Assembly (NCBI GenBank): GCA_964441735.1 | Contig: CAYTVB010000007.1 | Location: 1 to 64,000 of the forward strand | Reading direction: 5' to 3' | DNA length: 64,000 nt | Origin: JASMTM01 sp964441735 | Lineage (GTDB): Bacteria; Thermotogota; Thermotogae; Petrotogales; Kosmotogaceae | Part shown: in pieces, positions 53,333-60,954 of the stretch | Position numbering within the stretch: the first letter of the stretch is position 1 | Layout of the letters: each line of letters opens with the position of its first letter | Position numbers and translations under genes: made by a program | The notes under the pieces: model-generated | What the model was told of the DNA's origin: nothing | What the model saw: only the letters and a program-made list of their open reading frames with translations | Database searches by the model: none

Positions 53333-54110
53333 GGTCATTTCTTCTAAAGGCAAAAGAAAACTTTCTATGATTACTGTTTACAGTTATTTTCAAGCAAAAA
53401 TGGCAGAAGAAGCAGGTATTGATCTTTTACTCGTTGGTGATTCTTTGGGCAATGTGATGCTGGGTTACGAAAATACCTTGCCTGTATCAATGGATGAAAT
53501 GCGTCTTGCTGTAAGAGCAACAAAAAGGGGAGCAAGCAATTCCTTTATTATCGCAGATATGCCTTTTCTTTCATATCAAACCTCCCTATCAGACGCAATT
53601 AGTAATGCAGGACAACTACTAAAAGACGGAGCCAATGCAGTAAAAATAGAAGGAGGCAAAGAAGTAAAAACGATTATCAGAACACTTGTCAATTTTGGGA
53701 TACCAGTTATGGGTCATATAGGGCTAACACCTCAGCAAATTAACAGAATCGGTACCTATAAAGTTCAGGGGAAAACTGAAAAAAGTAAGACCAGGTTGCT
53801 TGAAGAGGCAGAGATTATCGAAAACTCAGGTGCTTTTTCAATGGTCCTTGAGCTTGTTGTTGAAGAAGTAGCAATGCAGATTACAGAAAAAATTAATATA
53901 CCTACAATAGGTATAGGTGCTGGACGATATTGTGATGGCCAGGTTCTTGTCTGGCACGATTTACTTGGCATAAATACTGAATTTACTCCAAAATTCGTGA
54001 AAAGGTATGGTAACCTTCGGGATGTGATAGTTAAGTCCCTAAAAGAATACATTTCCGATGTAAATGAAGGTAGATTTCCAACTGATGAAAACGTTTTTAA
54101 GGGGGAATGA
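53313..54110 (+). CDS. panB: 3-methyl-2-oxobutanoate hydroxymethyltransferase
   Basis: The 265-residue enzyme adds a hydroxymethyl group from methylene-tetrahydrofolate to ketoisovalerate, the first step of pantothenate synthesis. Signatures are MITVYSYFQAKMAEEAGIDLLLVGDSLGNVMLGY, VRATKRGASNSFIIADMPFLSY, GANAVKIEGG and GHIGLTPQQ. The ATG at 53313 lies very close to its GGAGG site, so the exact start is uncertain. It overlaps the DUF2520 gene by 20 bases and the mscS frame by 4. Confidence 0.95.
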   Translation: MKTNINKVISSKGKRKLSMITVYSYFQAKMAEEAGIDLLLVGDSLGNVMLGYENTLPVSMDEMRLAVRATKRGASNSFIIADMPFLSYQTSLSDAISNAGQLLKDGANAVKIEGGKEVKTIIRTLVNFGIPVMGHIGLTPQQINRIGTYKVQGKTEKSKTRLLEEAEIIENSGAFSMVLELVVEEVAMQITEKINIPTIGIGAGRYCDGQVLVWHDLLGINTEFTPKFVKRYGNLRDVIVKSLKEYISDVNEGRFPTDENVFKGE

Positions 54111-54112
54111 CA

Positions 54113-54919
54113 ATGGACTTTGACTGGATGGTACTGATAAAAATTATCATCTCGGTAGGTATTTTTATAGCATCAATAATACTGGCAAAGCTTGTTTTCA
54201 AAATTATCGAAAAAACCTATAAACAAAAAGAAAAAGAACTCTCTTCTCCCAACACTTTGAAATTGATACTGAATATTGTTTTCATCACTCTGGCAGTATT
54301 AATTATCCTATCGGTACTTTTCAACAACCTCATTCCAGCACTCACAGGCCTTGGGGTTGGTGGAATCGTACTCGGTTTTGCGCTTCAAAGACCTTTAGAA
54401 AATGCAATATCAGGAATTTTCCTTTTGATTGGGAGAAATCTTAAGGAGGGCGATGTTGTTAAAATTGGTGACATGCTAGGTATTGTAGAAATTGTCAGTA
54501 TCAATCATACCTATGTCAATACTTTTGATGGGAAAAAAATTCTGATCCCAAATACAATGGTATGGTCCAATCCTATAACTCATTATTGGCCTACAAGTAT
54601 TCGTAGAATGGAAATCTCCGTAGGTATACCCTATGAAATTGAAGTTTCAAAAGCGCTTTCAATTCTTAAAAGTGTTGTTGAGGAAGAACCACTGATTGTC
54701 AAAGAAGATGTAAACAACATAGTTGCATTTAAAGGATTCGGTTCCTCCAGCATTGATTTCACCCTTTATTTCTGGTTTGATCGATCAAATTATTGGGAGG
54801 TACAAAATGCGGTTTCTTCTCGTGTCTATAATGAATTAAAGAAAAACGGAATAGATATACCTTTCCCTCAGCTCGACTTACATGTTATTGATCAGCCAGA
54901 TATGAAAAGGGAATCGTAA
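54113..54919 (+). CDS. mscS: Small-conductance mechanosensitive channel, MscS family
   Basis: The 268-residue protein has three predicted membrane helices. The pore-lining third helix and the start of the beta domain read LGVGGIVLGFALQRPLENAISGIFLLIGRNLKEGDVVKIGDMLGIVE, followed by NHTYVNTFDGKKILIPNTMV. It opens under membrane tension to release solutes. The ATG at 54113 is seven bases after GGGGG; an ATG at 54107 overlaps the panB stop. The birA start follows directly after its stop. Confidence 0.9.
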   Translation: MDFDWMVLIKIIISVGIFIASIILAKLVFKIIEKTYKQKEKELSSPNTLKLILNIVFITLAVLIILSVLFNNLIPALTGLGVGGIVLGFALQRPLENAISGIFLLIGRNLKEGDVVKIGDMLGIVEIVSINHTYVNTFDGKKILIPNTMVWSNPITHYWPTSIRRMEISVGIPYEIEVSKALSILKSVVEEEPLIVKEDVNNIVAFKGFGSSSIDFTLYFWFDRSNYWEVQNAVSSRVYNELKKNGIDIPFPQLDLHVIDQPDMKRES

Positions 54920-55645
54920 ATGTACATTGGAGAAAGAATTGAATCCTATACAGAACTAAATTCTACTAATGTTCATGCGTTAAAAAATTCAGAAAAATTA
55001 CCTTCAGGAGCGGTAGTATGGGCATTGAAGCAAAATAATGGTTACGGGCGTTTCAAGCGTGATTGGTTTTCCCCAAAGGGTGGTTTATGGTTTAGCATAG
55101 TTTTCAAACCAAGAAAAATAAAAGACTTTTCATTTTATATAAGACTCTCATCCATAGCAATTATCGAAACCTTTCATCAACTAAATGCAGGACTCAGTAT
55201 AAAGTGGCCAAATGACATAATTTTCTATGGCAAGAAAGTTGGCGGAATACTTACGGAAAGTCTTTCTAGCGGTAGAAAAATAACTGTGATTGTTGTCGGA
55301 ATAGGACTTAATGTTAACAATGATATACCCGATGAACTGAAAGAAAAAGCTTCATCATTAAAAAAGATTATCAAAAAAGAATTATCACTTTCATATTTAC
55401 TGGATAAAATTCTTAAAAAGATGGATCAGCTTTATTCCCGTTATTCAAAACCGGAATATCATAGATATTTAACAAGAAAATGGAAAAAATATCTTGTACA
55501 CAAAATTAACGATGAAATAAAAATAAATCTGCCGGAAGGTGAAACAATTTCCGGCAGAATAATGAAAATCAGTCCTTCTTTCATTAATATTTCAACTGAG
55601 ACAGGTGAGATCAAAAAAATATTTGCTGGAGAACTTAACTGCTAG
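54920..55645 (+). CDS. birA: Biotin-[acetyl-CoA-carboxylase] ligase
   Basis: The 241-residue ligase activates biotin to biotinyl-AMP and attaches it to carboxylase carrier proteins. It has SYTELNSTNVHALK, KQNNGYGRFKRDWFSPKGGLWFSI (biotin/ATP loop, GYGRFKR in place of GRGRxxR), KWPNDIIFYGKKVGGILTE and GIGLNVNND. It lacks the N-terminal DNA-binding domain, so it should not be a repressor. The 3' end overlaps the convergent rqcP by 11 bases. Confidence 0.92.
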   Translation: MYIGERIESYTELNSTNVHALKNSEKLPSGAVVWALKQNNGYGRFKRDWFSPKGGLWFSIVFKPRKIKDFSFYIRLSSIAIIETFHQLNAGLSIKWPNDIIFYGKKVGGILTESLSSGRKITVIVVGIGLNVNNDIPDELKEKASSLKKIIKKELSLSYLLDKILKKMDQLYSRYSKPEYHRYLTRKWKKYLVHKINDEIKINLPEGETISGRIMKISPSFINISTETGEIKKIFAGELNC

Positions 55646-55859
55646 TTTCGCTTAAAAAATGAACGCTATAATCCTCTGTAACCTCTACCTTAAGCTGTCT
55701 ATTAGAAAAGTTAACAGTGATAACATCTCCTGGATTAACATCAGTTCCAGCTTTTGTGCGTTGTCCATTTCTTAGAACAAAACCATTTTCTATTGCCTTT
55801 TTTGCAATAACTCTTCTTTTTATTATTCTGTTTGTTTTCAAAAATTTATCCAATCTCAT
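55635..55859 (-). CDS. rqcP: S4-domain RNA-binding protein RqcP
   Basis: The 74-residue S4 protein begins MRLDKFLKTNRIIKRRVIAKKAIENGFV and has the NPGDVITVNF strand, matching YabO/RqcP. In B. subtilis RqcP binds 50S next to RqcH and stabilises the tRNA during alanine tailing. RqcH is encoded at 7615. An Hsp15 assignment is possible but less likely, as Hsp15 is longer. Start ATG follows GGGTGA. The whole gene would be covered by antisense RNA if the birA transcript ends at the hairpin at 55931. Confidence 0.85.
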   Translation of the reverse strand: MRLDKFLKTNRIIKRRVIAKKAIENGFVLRNGQRTKAGTDVNPGDVITVNFSNRQLKVEVTEDYSVHFLSETSS

Positions 55860-55881
55860 AATTCACCCATCAAAAAAACAT

Positions 55882-55911
55882 TTGACAAATAATGGTAGAT
55901 AATAGTATACT
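55882..55911 (+). promoter_or_regulatory. Strong promoter without a downstream gene
   Basis: TTGACA (55882-55887), an 18-base spacer and TATACT (55906-55911) form a near-consensus promoter. GTATAC occurs twice (55905-55910, 55914-55919) around the -10 and start point, perhaps an operator. Only a hairpin terminator follows. Confidence 0.65.
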
Positions 55912-55930
55912 ATGTATACGAGATGTTTCC

Positions 55931-55965
55931 TTCCCCGCTATTTTTGCCCCCGGCGGGGAATTTTT
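55931..55965 (+). terminator. Plus-strand terminator downstream of birA and the orphan promoter
   Basis: TTCCCCGC, a 14-base loop, GCGGGGAA (55953-55960) and TTTTT form an intrinsic terminator on the plus strand. On the minus strand the stem has no T-run. It sits next to the stop codon of the convergent gene at 55966. Confidence 0.8.
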
Positions 55966-57315
55966 CTATTTTAGCAGGAACAAACCTTCTATTCTATCGA
56001 ACTCATTCGAATACCATAGAGAAAACAATAATCCACTTTCTACATCATTTCCAGCTATCGAACTTATAATGTGTCCAGCATTAACGAAAAATAATAAAAA
56101 TCGTTTCTCCGGAACTTTTTGTACCAGCTCTTCATAAAAAGCATATTCGCTTAAGGGTTTTCCATTTGATAATTGCGTCATAGTTTTATTTTTAACCATT
56201 GTTGAAGCATATAACCATCCATCATGTATCCAAATATGCATATCCTCGACAACAATTTCATCATCTGAACGTGTAAATTCTTCTTCACTCAATTCCAATG
56301 CTGCTTCAACATCATTGAGATTTCCATTAAACCCAATTTTACTAACAACATCAAATCCTGTTGCATTCTCTGTTGTTTGATTCATCATACCTTCAGGTGA
56401 ACTGCCCTGTGAACTCATAAGCCCGGATAATAAGTTTTCAACAGATAAATCCATATCTATTATCATTTTTCCTGTGAGTTTATCTGACAATGATTTCATT
56501 ACCTCAGCGTTAATACCTGCTGAAGATAGGGAATCCTCTGTAACATCACTTTGATCAGTTTCTCCCTGAATTATCGATTCCAAACGAGCTACATCACCAA
56601 CATTTGCAATAACACTGGCAAAAGAAAGATGTTTTTCCTTTTCAAATTCTAGTGTGCTTTCAGAACCTATAATGTCTCTTACTTCTTCTTTCGTTTCTTC
56701 ATTTAATGGTGTCATGTATGTTTTACCCTTCAACATTGAATTTTCGTACCATAAGGAACCCTGTATTAGAAAATCTTCTCCAACCACATACATATATGAA
56801 AAACCTTCAGGAAGATCGCTCATAAGTCGTGATTTAGAGAATCCTTTTTCAGCAGACGAATAAGCATCGATGTCACCGATAAAAATAAAGTCATTTTGTA
56901 CTTTTATCTCTGGAAGACTAAACTGAATGGTCTGGGTAAAGACTTTCTCAAATGAGGCTTTTACTTTACTGGCATTTTTAACAGGACCGATAATAATTAT
57001 CATTCTCTCATTATTCTGTCCATCTTCCCAGGTTGCTGCCATCAAACCTCCATCGAATACTGCATAAACATCGTCTGGATTAATATCATTACTATAGGCA
57101 TTCATTTCAATTAGCTGAGCCACTGTTTGTTCCAGAGCCATTTGGTTTAAGAAAAAATCTGCCAGTACCGTTTCTTTAAGCTTTGAATAATTATCCTTTA
57201 TGTCTTCCACTAAAACTAAGGAAAATGCTTTAGAAGGCGCTTTTTCTAACAAAGCAGTACTCGAAAAAACGAGACATGTAGAAAACAAAAGCAAAAACAA
57301 AAGTAACTTTTTCAT
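55966..57315 (-). CDS. Secreted protein of unknown function (DUF3352-like)
   Basis: The 449-residue product has a signal peptide (KKLLLFLLLFSTCLVFSS). The mature protein is acidic with alternating strands and helices. The opening LEKAPSKAFSLVLVEDI, the segment FIFIGDIDAYSSAEKGFSKSRLMSDLPEGFSYMYVVG and the final duplicated-looking half suggest a DUF3352-type fold, in which the protein compares or binds another secreted partner. No catalytic motif is seen. The ATG at 57315 has GGGGGTGG five bases upstream; GTG at 57324 overlaps it. It appears to be a single-gene unit. Confidence 0.65.
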   Translation of the reverse strand: MKKLLLFLLLFSTCLVFSSTALLEKAPSKAFSLVLVEDIKDNYSKLKETVLADFFLNQMALEQTVAQLIEMNAYSNDINPDDVYAVFDGGLMAATWEDGQNNERMIIIIGPVKNASKVKASFEKVFTQTIQFSLPEIKVQNDFIFIGDIDAYSSAEKGFSKSRLMSDLPEGFSYMYVVGEDFLIQGSLWYENSMLKGKTYMTPLNEETKEEVRDIIGSESTLEFEKEKHLSFASVIANVGDVARLESIIQGETDQSDVTEDSLSSAGINAEVMKSLSDKLTGKMIIDMDLSVENLLSGLMSSQGSSPEGMMNQTTENATGFDVVSKIGFNGNLNDVEAALELSEEEFTRSDDEIVVEDMHIWIHDGWLYASTMVKNKTMTQLSNGKPLSEYAFYEELVQKVPEKRFLLFFVNAGHIISSIAGNDVESGLLFSLWYSNEFDRIEGLFLLK

Positions 57316-57460
57316 TTTGTCCACCCCCGATTTATTTAGTATTAATTCGACCTTTATGATATAGAAGTTGTTCGAATCAATTTTACCAAATCACAGAATT
57401 TTATCCCAAGAATTTTTACTTTGTAAATTTCAATCAAAAAACAAGAAGGTACTGGAAAAC

Positions 57461-57489
57461 TTGACTTTAGTGCATTAAACGTATATAAT
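57461..57489 (+). promoter_or_regulatory. Promoter of rimP-nusA
   Basis: TTGACT (57461-57466), 17 bases and TATAAT (57484-57489) form a near-consensus promoter, with a start point near 57496, about 67 bases before rimP. Confidence 0.85.
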
Positions 57490-57503
57490 TTTTGTGATTA
57501 TAA

Positions 57504-57542
57504 CTCCCAAAAGGGAGAGGGCATTTATGCCCTCTATTTTTT
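57504..57542 (+). terminator. Leader terminator (attenuator) before rimP-nusA
   Basis: Within the leader CTCCC-AAAA-GGGAG (57504-57517) is followed by AGAGGGCA-TTTA-TGCCCTCT (57516-57535), then A and six T. The two stems share two bases, so they may compete. Transcription would stop before rimP unless read through. Confidence 0.82.
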
Positions 57543-57562
57543 ATTGTGAGTGGTGGGATTGT

Positions 57563-58027
57563 ATGGAGGAGTTAGTTAAACAGCTTGAAGAAATAGCAAA
57601 TGAAACAGCAGATGAACTTGGATATAAAATATACGAACTCACCTATAAAAGAGTACAGGGAAAATATGAATTAAGAATATCCATTGACAAGTTAAGTGGC
57701 AATGTCAGTATCAATGATTGTCAAAAGTTTTCAAAAAGTATAGGAACAAAGCTAGACATCGAAGATATAATTCCAGGATCTTACAATTTGGTTGTCCGAT
57801 CCCCTGGAGCTGAAAGAGAACTCCGTAACAGGGAAGATTTTGAAAGATTTATTGGCGAAGAAGTAAAATTGTTATTAAAAAATCCTGTTGAAAAAAGAAT
57901 GGTTCTAATTGGAAAACTTAAAGCTCTTGAGGGTGAAACAGTCATAATTGAAGATCGAGATACGGGAAATAATTTTGAAACGAAGTTCAACAATATCAGA
58001 AAAGCTAATTTGAGACTGGAATTATGA
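57563..58027 (+). CDS. rimP: Ribosome maturation factor RimP
   Basis: The 154-residue protein assists 30S subunit maturation. The family features are the start helix EELVKQLEEIANETADELGYKIYELTYKR, LRISIDKLSGNVSINDCQKFSKSIG, PGSYNLVVRSPGAERELRNREDFERFIGEEVKL and the C-terminal SH3-like part. The ATG at 57563 has GGTGGG upstream; the open frame reaching back to 57494 crosses the leader hairpin and is not needed. nusA follows, the usual order. Confidence 0.93.
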   Translation: MEELVKQLEEIANETADELGYKIYELTYKRVQGKYELRISIDKLSGNVSINDCQKFSKSIGTKLDIEDIIPGSYNLVVRSPGAERELRNREDFERFIGEEVKLLLKNPVEKRMVLIGKLKALEGETVIIEDRDTGNNFETKFNNIRKANLRLEL

Positions 58028-58043
58028 AGGGAGGAACAGAAGT

Positions 58044-59072
58044 ATGAACCTAAATCTTTTAGAAGCACTGGAACAACTTGAGCAAGAAAAAAACATACAA
58101 AAAGAAGAAGTTATAGAAATTCTCGAAAGAGCATTACAAAGTGCATATAAAAAGAATTTTGGTTCCGATAGCAATGTTTTTGTAAAAATCGACAGATTAA
58201 CAGGAGACATAGAAGTTTATGAACAGCTCGAAGTTGTTGAAGAAGCAGAGGACCCGGAAAAGGAAATATCATTAGAAGATGCTCTTAAATATGATAAAAA
58301 GGCTAGAATCGGTGAATCTATCCAGAGGAAACTTAACATAAAAAAGTTCAAAAGAATTGCTGCACAAACAGCAAGACAGGTTTTAATTCAAAAAATTAGA
58401 GAACTGGAAAAATCCAATCTTTTTCAGAAATATTCTGATCTAAAGGGTACTGTCACCACTGCAGAGGTATTGAGAATAACACAAAATTGGATTGACTTGC
58501 GAATCGGAAAACTGGAAACAAAATTACCTACAAGAGAATTAATACCAGGTGAGGTAATGAGGTCGAATTCTCTAATAAAGGTCTATGTAATAGATGTTCT
58601 AAAAAGTAGTAAAGGACCCAAAATAATGGTAACAAGAAGAAGACCTGAATTTATCGAAGAAATAATGAAACTCCAGGTTCCAGAAATTGAAAGCGGAGAT
58701 GTAATAATAAAAGCAATAGCAAGAGAAGAAGGAGTAAGAACAAAAATAGCTGTTGCCTCTCCAAATTCAAAGATTGATCCTATCGGTGCATGCATAGGCG
58801 AAAGTGGTACCAGAATAGGTGAAGCACTGAGAGAAATTAAACCAGAAAAAATTGACATATTACGATGGAGTGAAGATGAAGAAGAATTCATTGCCAATTC
58901 TATAGCGCCAGCGAAAGCAGTTAATGTAAAAATTACAAATACTGAAGAAAAAGAAGCCACCGTTTTTGTATCGCCAACCCAGCTATCGCTTGCAATCGGA
59001 AAAGGCGGACAAAACGCAAGGCTTGCTGCAAAGCTTACTGGCTGGAGAATAGATATAAAACCTGTCATGTAA
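58044..59072 (+). CDS. nusA: Transcription termination/antitermination factor NusA
   Basis: The 342-residue protein has the NusA N-terminal domain (residues 1-125), an S1 domain (about 130-200, with KGTVTTAEVLRITQNWIDLRI) and two KH domains (IDPIGACIGESGTRIGEALREI and LAIGKGGQNARLAAKLTGWRIDI). It binds RNA polymerase and nascent RNA and promotes pausing and termination. The C-terminal acidic repeats of enterobacterial NusA are absent, as usual outside proteobacteria. Start ATG follows AAGGGAGG. A terminator lies before the operon. Confidence 0.96.
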   Translation: MNLNLLEALEQLEQEKNIQKEEVIEILERALQSAYKKNFGSDSNVFVKIDRLTGDIEVYEQLEVVEEAEDPEKEISLEDALKYDKKARIGESIQRKLNIKKFKRIAAQTARQVLIQKIRELEKSNLFQKYSDLKGTVTTAEVLRITQNWIDLRIGKLETKLPTRELIPGEVMRSNSLIKVYVIDVLKSSKGPKIMVTRRRPEFIEEIMKLQVPEIESGDVIIKAIAREEGVRTKIAVASPNSKIDPIGACIGESGTRIGEALREIKPEKIDILRWSEDEEEFIANSIAPAKAVNVKITNTEEKEATVFVSPTQLSLAIGKGGQNARLAAKLTGWRIDIKPVM

Positions 59073-59125
59073 AAACGTTTTTGTAACATCTTTCATAACT
59101 CTCGTAACCCATATTGTGTAAAATG

Positions 59126-59131
59126 TATACT
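59126..59131 (+). promoter_or_regulatory. Candidate -10 element of the Fur-family gene
   Basis: TATACT lies 28 bases before the GTG start; the -35 is poor. The 59073-59159 gap holds an AAAACGTTTT palindrome after nusA but no convincing terminator. Confidence 0.45.
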
Positions 59132-59159
59132 GTACTAAAAATGACAGGGAGGTTTTATA

Positions 59160-59639
59160 GTGAAGCAGGACATTCTCAGAAATGAGTTGCGCAGTCGTAA
59201 ACGTAGAATGACTGCTCAAAGAGAGTTGATTCTAAAAGTTTTTCTAGATAGTGATGATGATCATTTAAGCGCTGAAGAAGTATACCGGAAAATACTTGAT
59301 AGACGCTTAAGAATAAGTAAGGCTACTGTATATCGTACTGTTGATCTTCTTGCTGAAGTAGGTTTGCTTAGAAAAATTGCTTTTAAAGATGGAGTGGTAA
59401 GATACGAAGTTGTTGATAAAGGTAAGCATCAACATCATCATCTAATATGTAATAACTGCGGTAAAGTAGTAGAATTTCCTTACGATCTCCTTGATGAACT
59501 GGAGAAACTTGCAGAGGAAAAAACTGGATTTGAGATAGATGATCACCAGGTAAAATTTTACGGCCTTTGCCCGGAATGTCGAAAGAAAAAGGCAAAAAAA
59601 CAGAATAATGAAAGTGAAACGGATAGTGCAAGTGGATAA
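59160..59639 (+). CDS. Fur family transcriptional regulator (Fur/PerR/Zur)
   Basis: The 159-residue regulator has a winged helix (RMTAQRELILKVFLDSDDDHLSAEEVYRKI, then ISKATVYRTVDLLAEVGLL) and a dimerisation domain with HQHHHLICNNCGKVVEF and FYGLCPECRKK, whose two CxxC pairs bind structural zinc. Whether it senses iron, zinc, manganese or peroxide cannot be decided; the HQHHH and late H/D residues allow any. Start GTG follows GGGAGG. The last 82 bases overlap the convergent comEC gene. Confidence 0.9.
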   Translation: MKQDILRNELRSRKRRMTAQRELILKVFLDSDDDHLSAEEVYRKILDRRLRISKATVYRTVDLLAEVGLLRKIAFKDGVVRYEVVDKGKHQHHHLICNNCGKVVEFPYDLLDELEKLAEEKTGFEIDDHQVKFYGLCPECRKKKAKKQNNESETDSASG

Positions 59640-60943
59640 CGCCAGCTTTCGTTTATTTCAAAAGCAGGGATAATTTCCGATAATGACACAACGGTTTTCT
59701 CAAAAATATTTGAAATTGTATCAACTCCTCTGGCCATTACTTTGGCCAGAGGTCTTATTTTAAATATATCAAATATAAAAACCATCAACGTACCTAGATA
59801 AACTGGAAATACAAATAGAGGAACTGCGATCATTGTCAACGGAATGGTTAACAGCGAAAATGTTCCGAAGGTTGCTAAAGATATTGGTAAAACAGCTAAC
59901 TGCGCTCCAATGCCTACCAGGATTGCCTTTTTTATTAAAGACATTTCCGAATAATCAAAGGCACTTATTATTAATAAAATTCCTGATGTAGCAAGGAAGC
60001 TTAATTGAAAGCTCACTGAAACTATTATCACGGGAGAAACAGCAAGCATAATAATTCCTGCAAGTCCTAAAATATTAAGCGAAGATTGTTTGTAATCAAT
60101 AAGAGAGAACAATGTATAGAGAAATAACACTAAAAACGCTCTCATCGCAGATATAGCAGGCCCTGTAGATAAAACATAAAAGCCCAAAACTGAAATAGTA
60201 ATCATCATATTAAGCTTTCTCTCCATCAAAATAAAACTAAAAATGCCTCTTAACAACAAATAGAGCAAAGAAACATGAAGTCCAGAAACAGCAAAAATGT
60301 GCGCTATACCTGCATTTCGAATTCTATTTTTCAGATTTCTATCCATATCCATTACACCACCAAAGAATACAGAAAAAGGGAGATCATTTACTATCCCATT
60401 AGTTGTCATTGCACTAATTATTTGTTCTCTGAATATAATTGAAATAGCGTGTAAGCTATCAGGAGGGATAATGCCATAATCTGTTACTTCCAAGCGGTAA
60501 AATGGATACCTTTCAATTTTCTTAATCTCACCTCCAGCCCATATCCTTTGTCCAATTTCAGGCTCTGTTCTCACATTTTTTAATACCAGCTCAATTTCAT
60601 TTTTATAAGGCAACCAGTGATTGTTCTCATAATCCAAAAGGTGCCCTTCTGATACTCTGTAGTAACGAAAAGATCCAGAATTAACGATACCTACATACTC
60701 TGTCTTTTTTGCTTCAAAAGTTGGAATAAATAAAGCAAGAACAATCCCAATTACATAAAAGAATAACATTATTTTCCAAAGAAATTTTACAAACAAAATC
60801 AACAAAATGGCAAAAAGGAGCGGTATAATAAATTCTAAACCGCTCCATATATTCACCGATATAATTGTCAATAATCCAAATGAAAGTGAAACAAATCCAA
60901 TAAATAATGGTGATGAAATATCAGAACTATCGAACCATTTCAA
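59558..60943 (-). CDS. comEC: ComEC/Rec2 competence-domain membrane protein
   Basis: The 461-residue protein has about 10 hydrophobic segments and the ComEC core VFFGGVMDMDRNLKNRIRNAGIAHIFAVSGLHVSLLYLLLRG, then TGPAISAMRAFLVL. Before it lies an OB-like domain (about residues 85-165). ComEC forms the channel for DNA uptake. The C-terminal metallo-beta-lactamase domain present in many ComECs is missing; the protein ends in the membrane region with a short RHSGQRP tail. Natural transformation is known in some Thermotogae. It follows apgM on the minus strand. Confidence 0.87.
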   Translation of the reverse strand: MKWFDSSDISSPLFIGFVSLSFGLLTIISVNIWSGLEFIIPLLFAILLILFVKFLWKIMLFFYVIGIVLALFIPTFEAKKTEYVGIVNSGSFRYYRVSEGHLLDYENNHWLPYKNEIELVLKNVRTEPEIGQRIWAGGEIKKIERYPFYRLEVTDYGIIPPDSLHAISIIFREQIISAMTTNGIVNDLPFSVFFGGVMDMDRNLKNRIRNAGIAHIFAVSGLHVSLLYLLLRGIFSFILMERKLNMMITISVLGFYVLSTGPAISAMRAFLVLFLYTLFSLIDYKQSSLNILGLAGIIMLAVSPVIIVSVSFQLSFLATSGILLIISAFDYSEMSLIKKAILVGIGAQLAVLPISLATFGTFSLLTIPLTMIAVPLFVFPVYLGTLMVFIFDIFKIRPLAKVMARGVDTISNIFEKTVVSLSEIIPAFEINESWRYPLALSVSLSLFCFFAFFFRHSGQRP

Positions 60944-60954
60944 AACCTGATCTC

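Noticed and set aside
55892..56137. 81-residue plus-strand reading frame over the orphan promoter
   Set aside because: It starts inside the promoter spacer, crosses the terminator and then runs antisense through the end of the gene at 55966.
57494..57562. In-frame extension of rimP through the leader, or a leader peptide
   Set aside because: The frame is open back to a GTG, but it runs through the terminator stem, has no stop before rimP and no ribosome site of its own. The ATG at 57563 has a good site.
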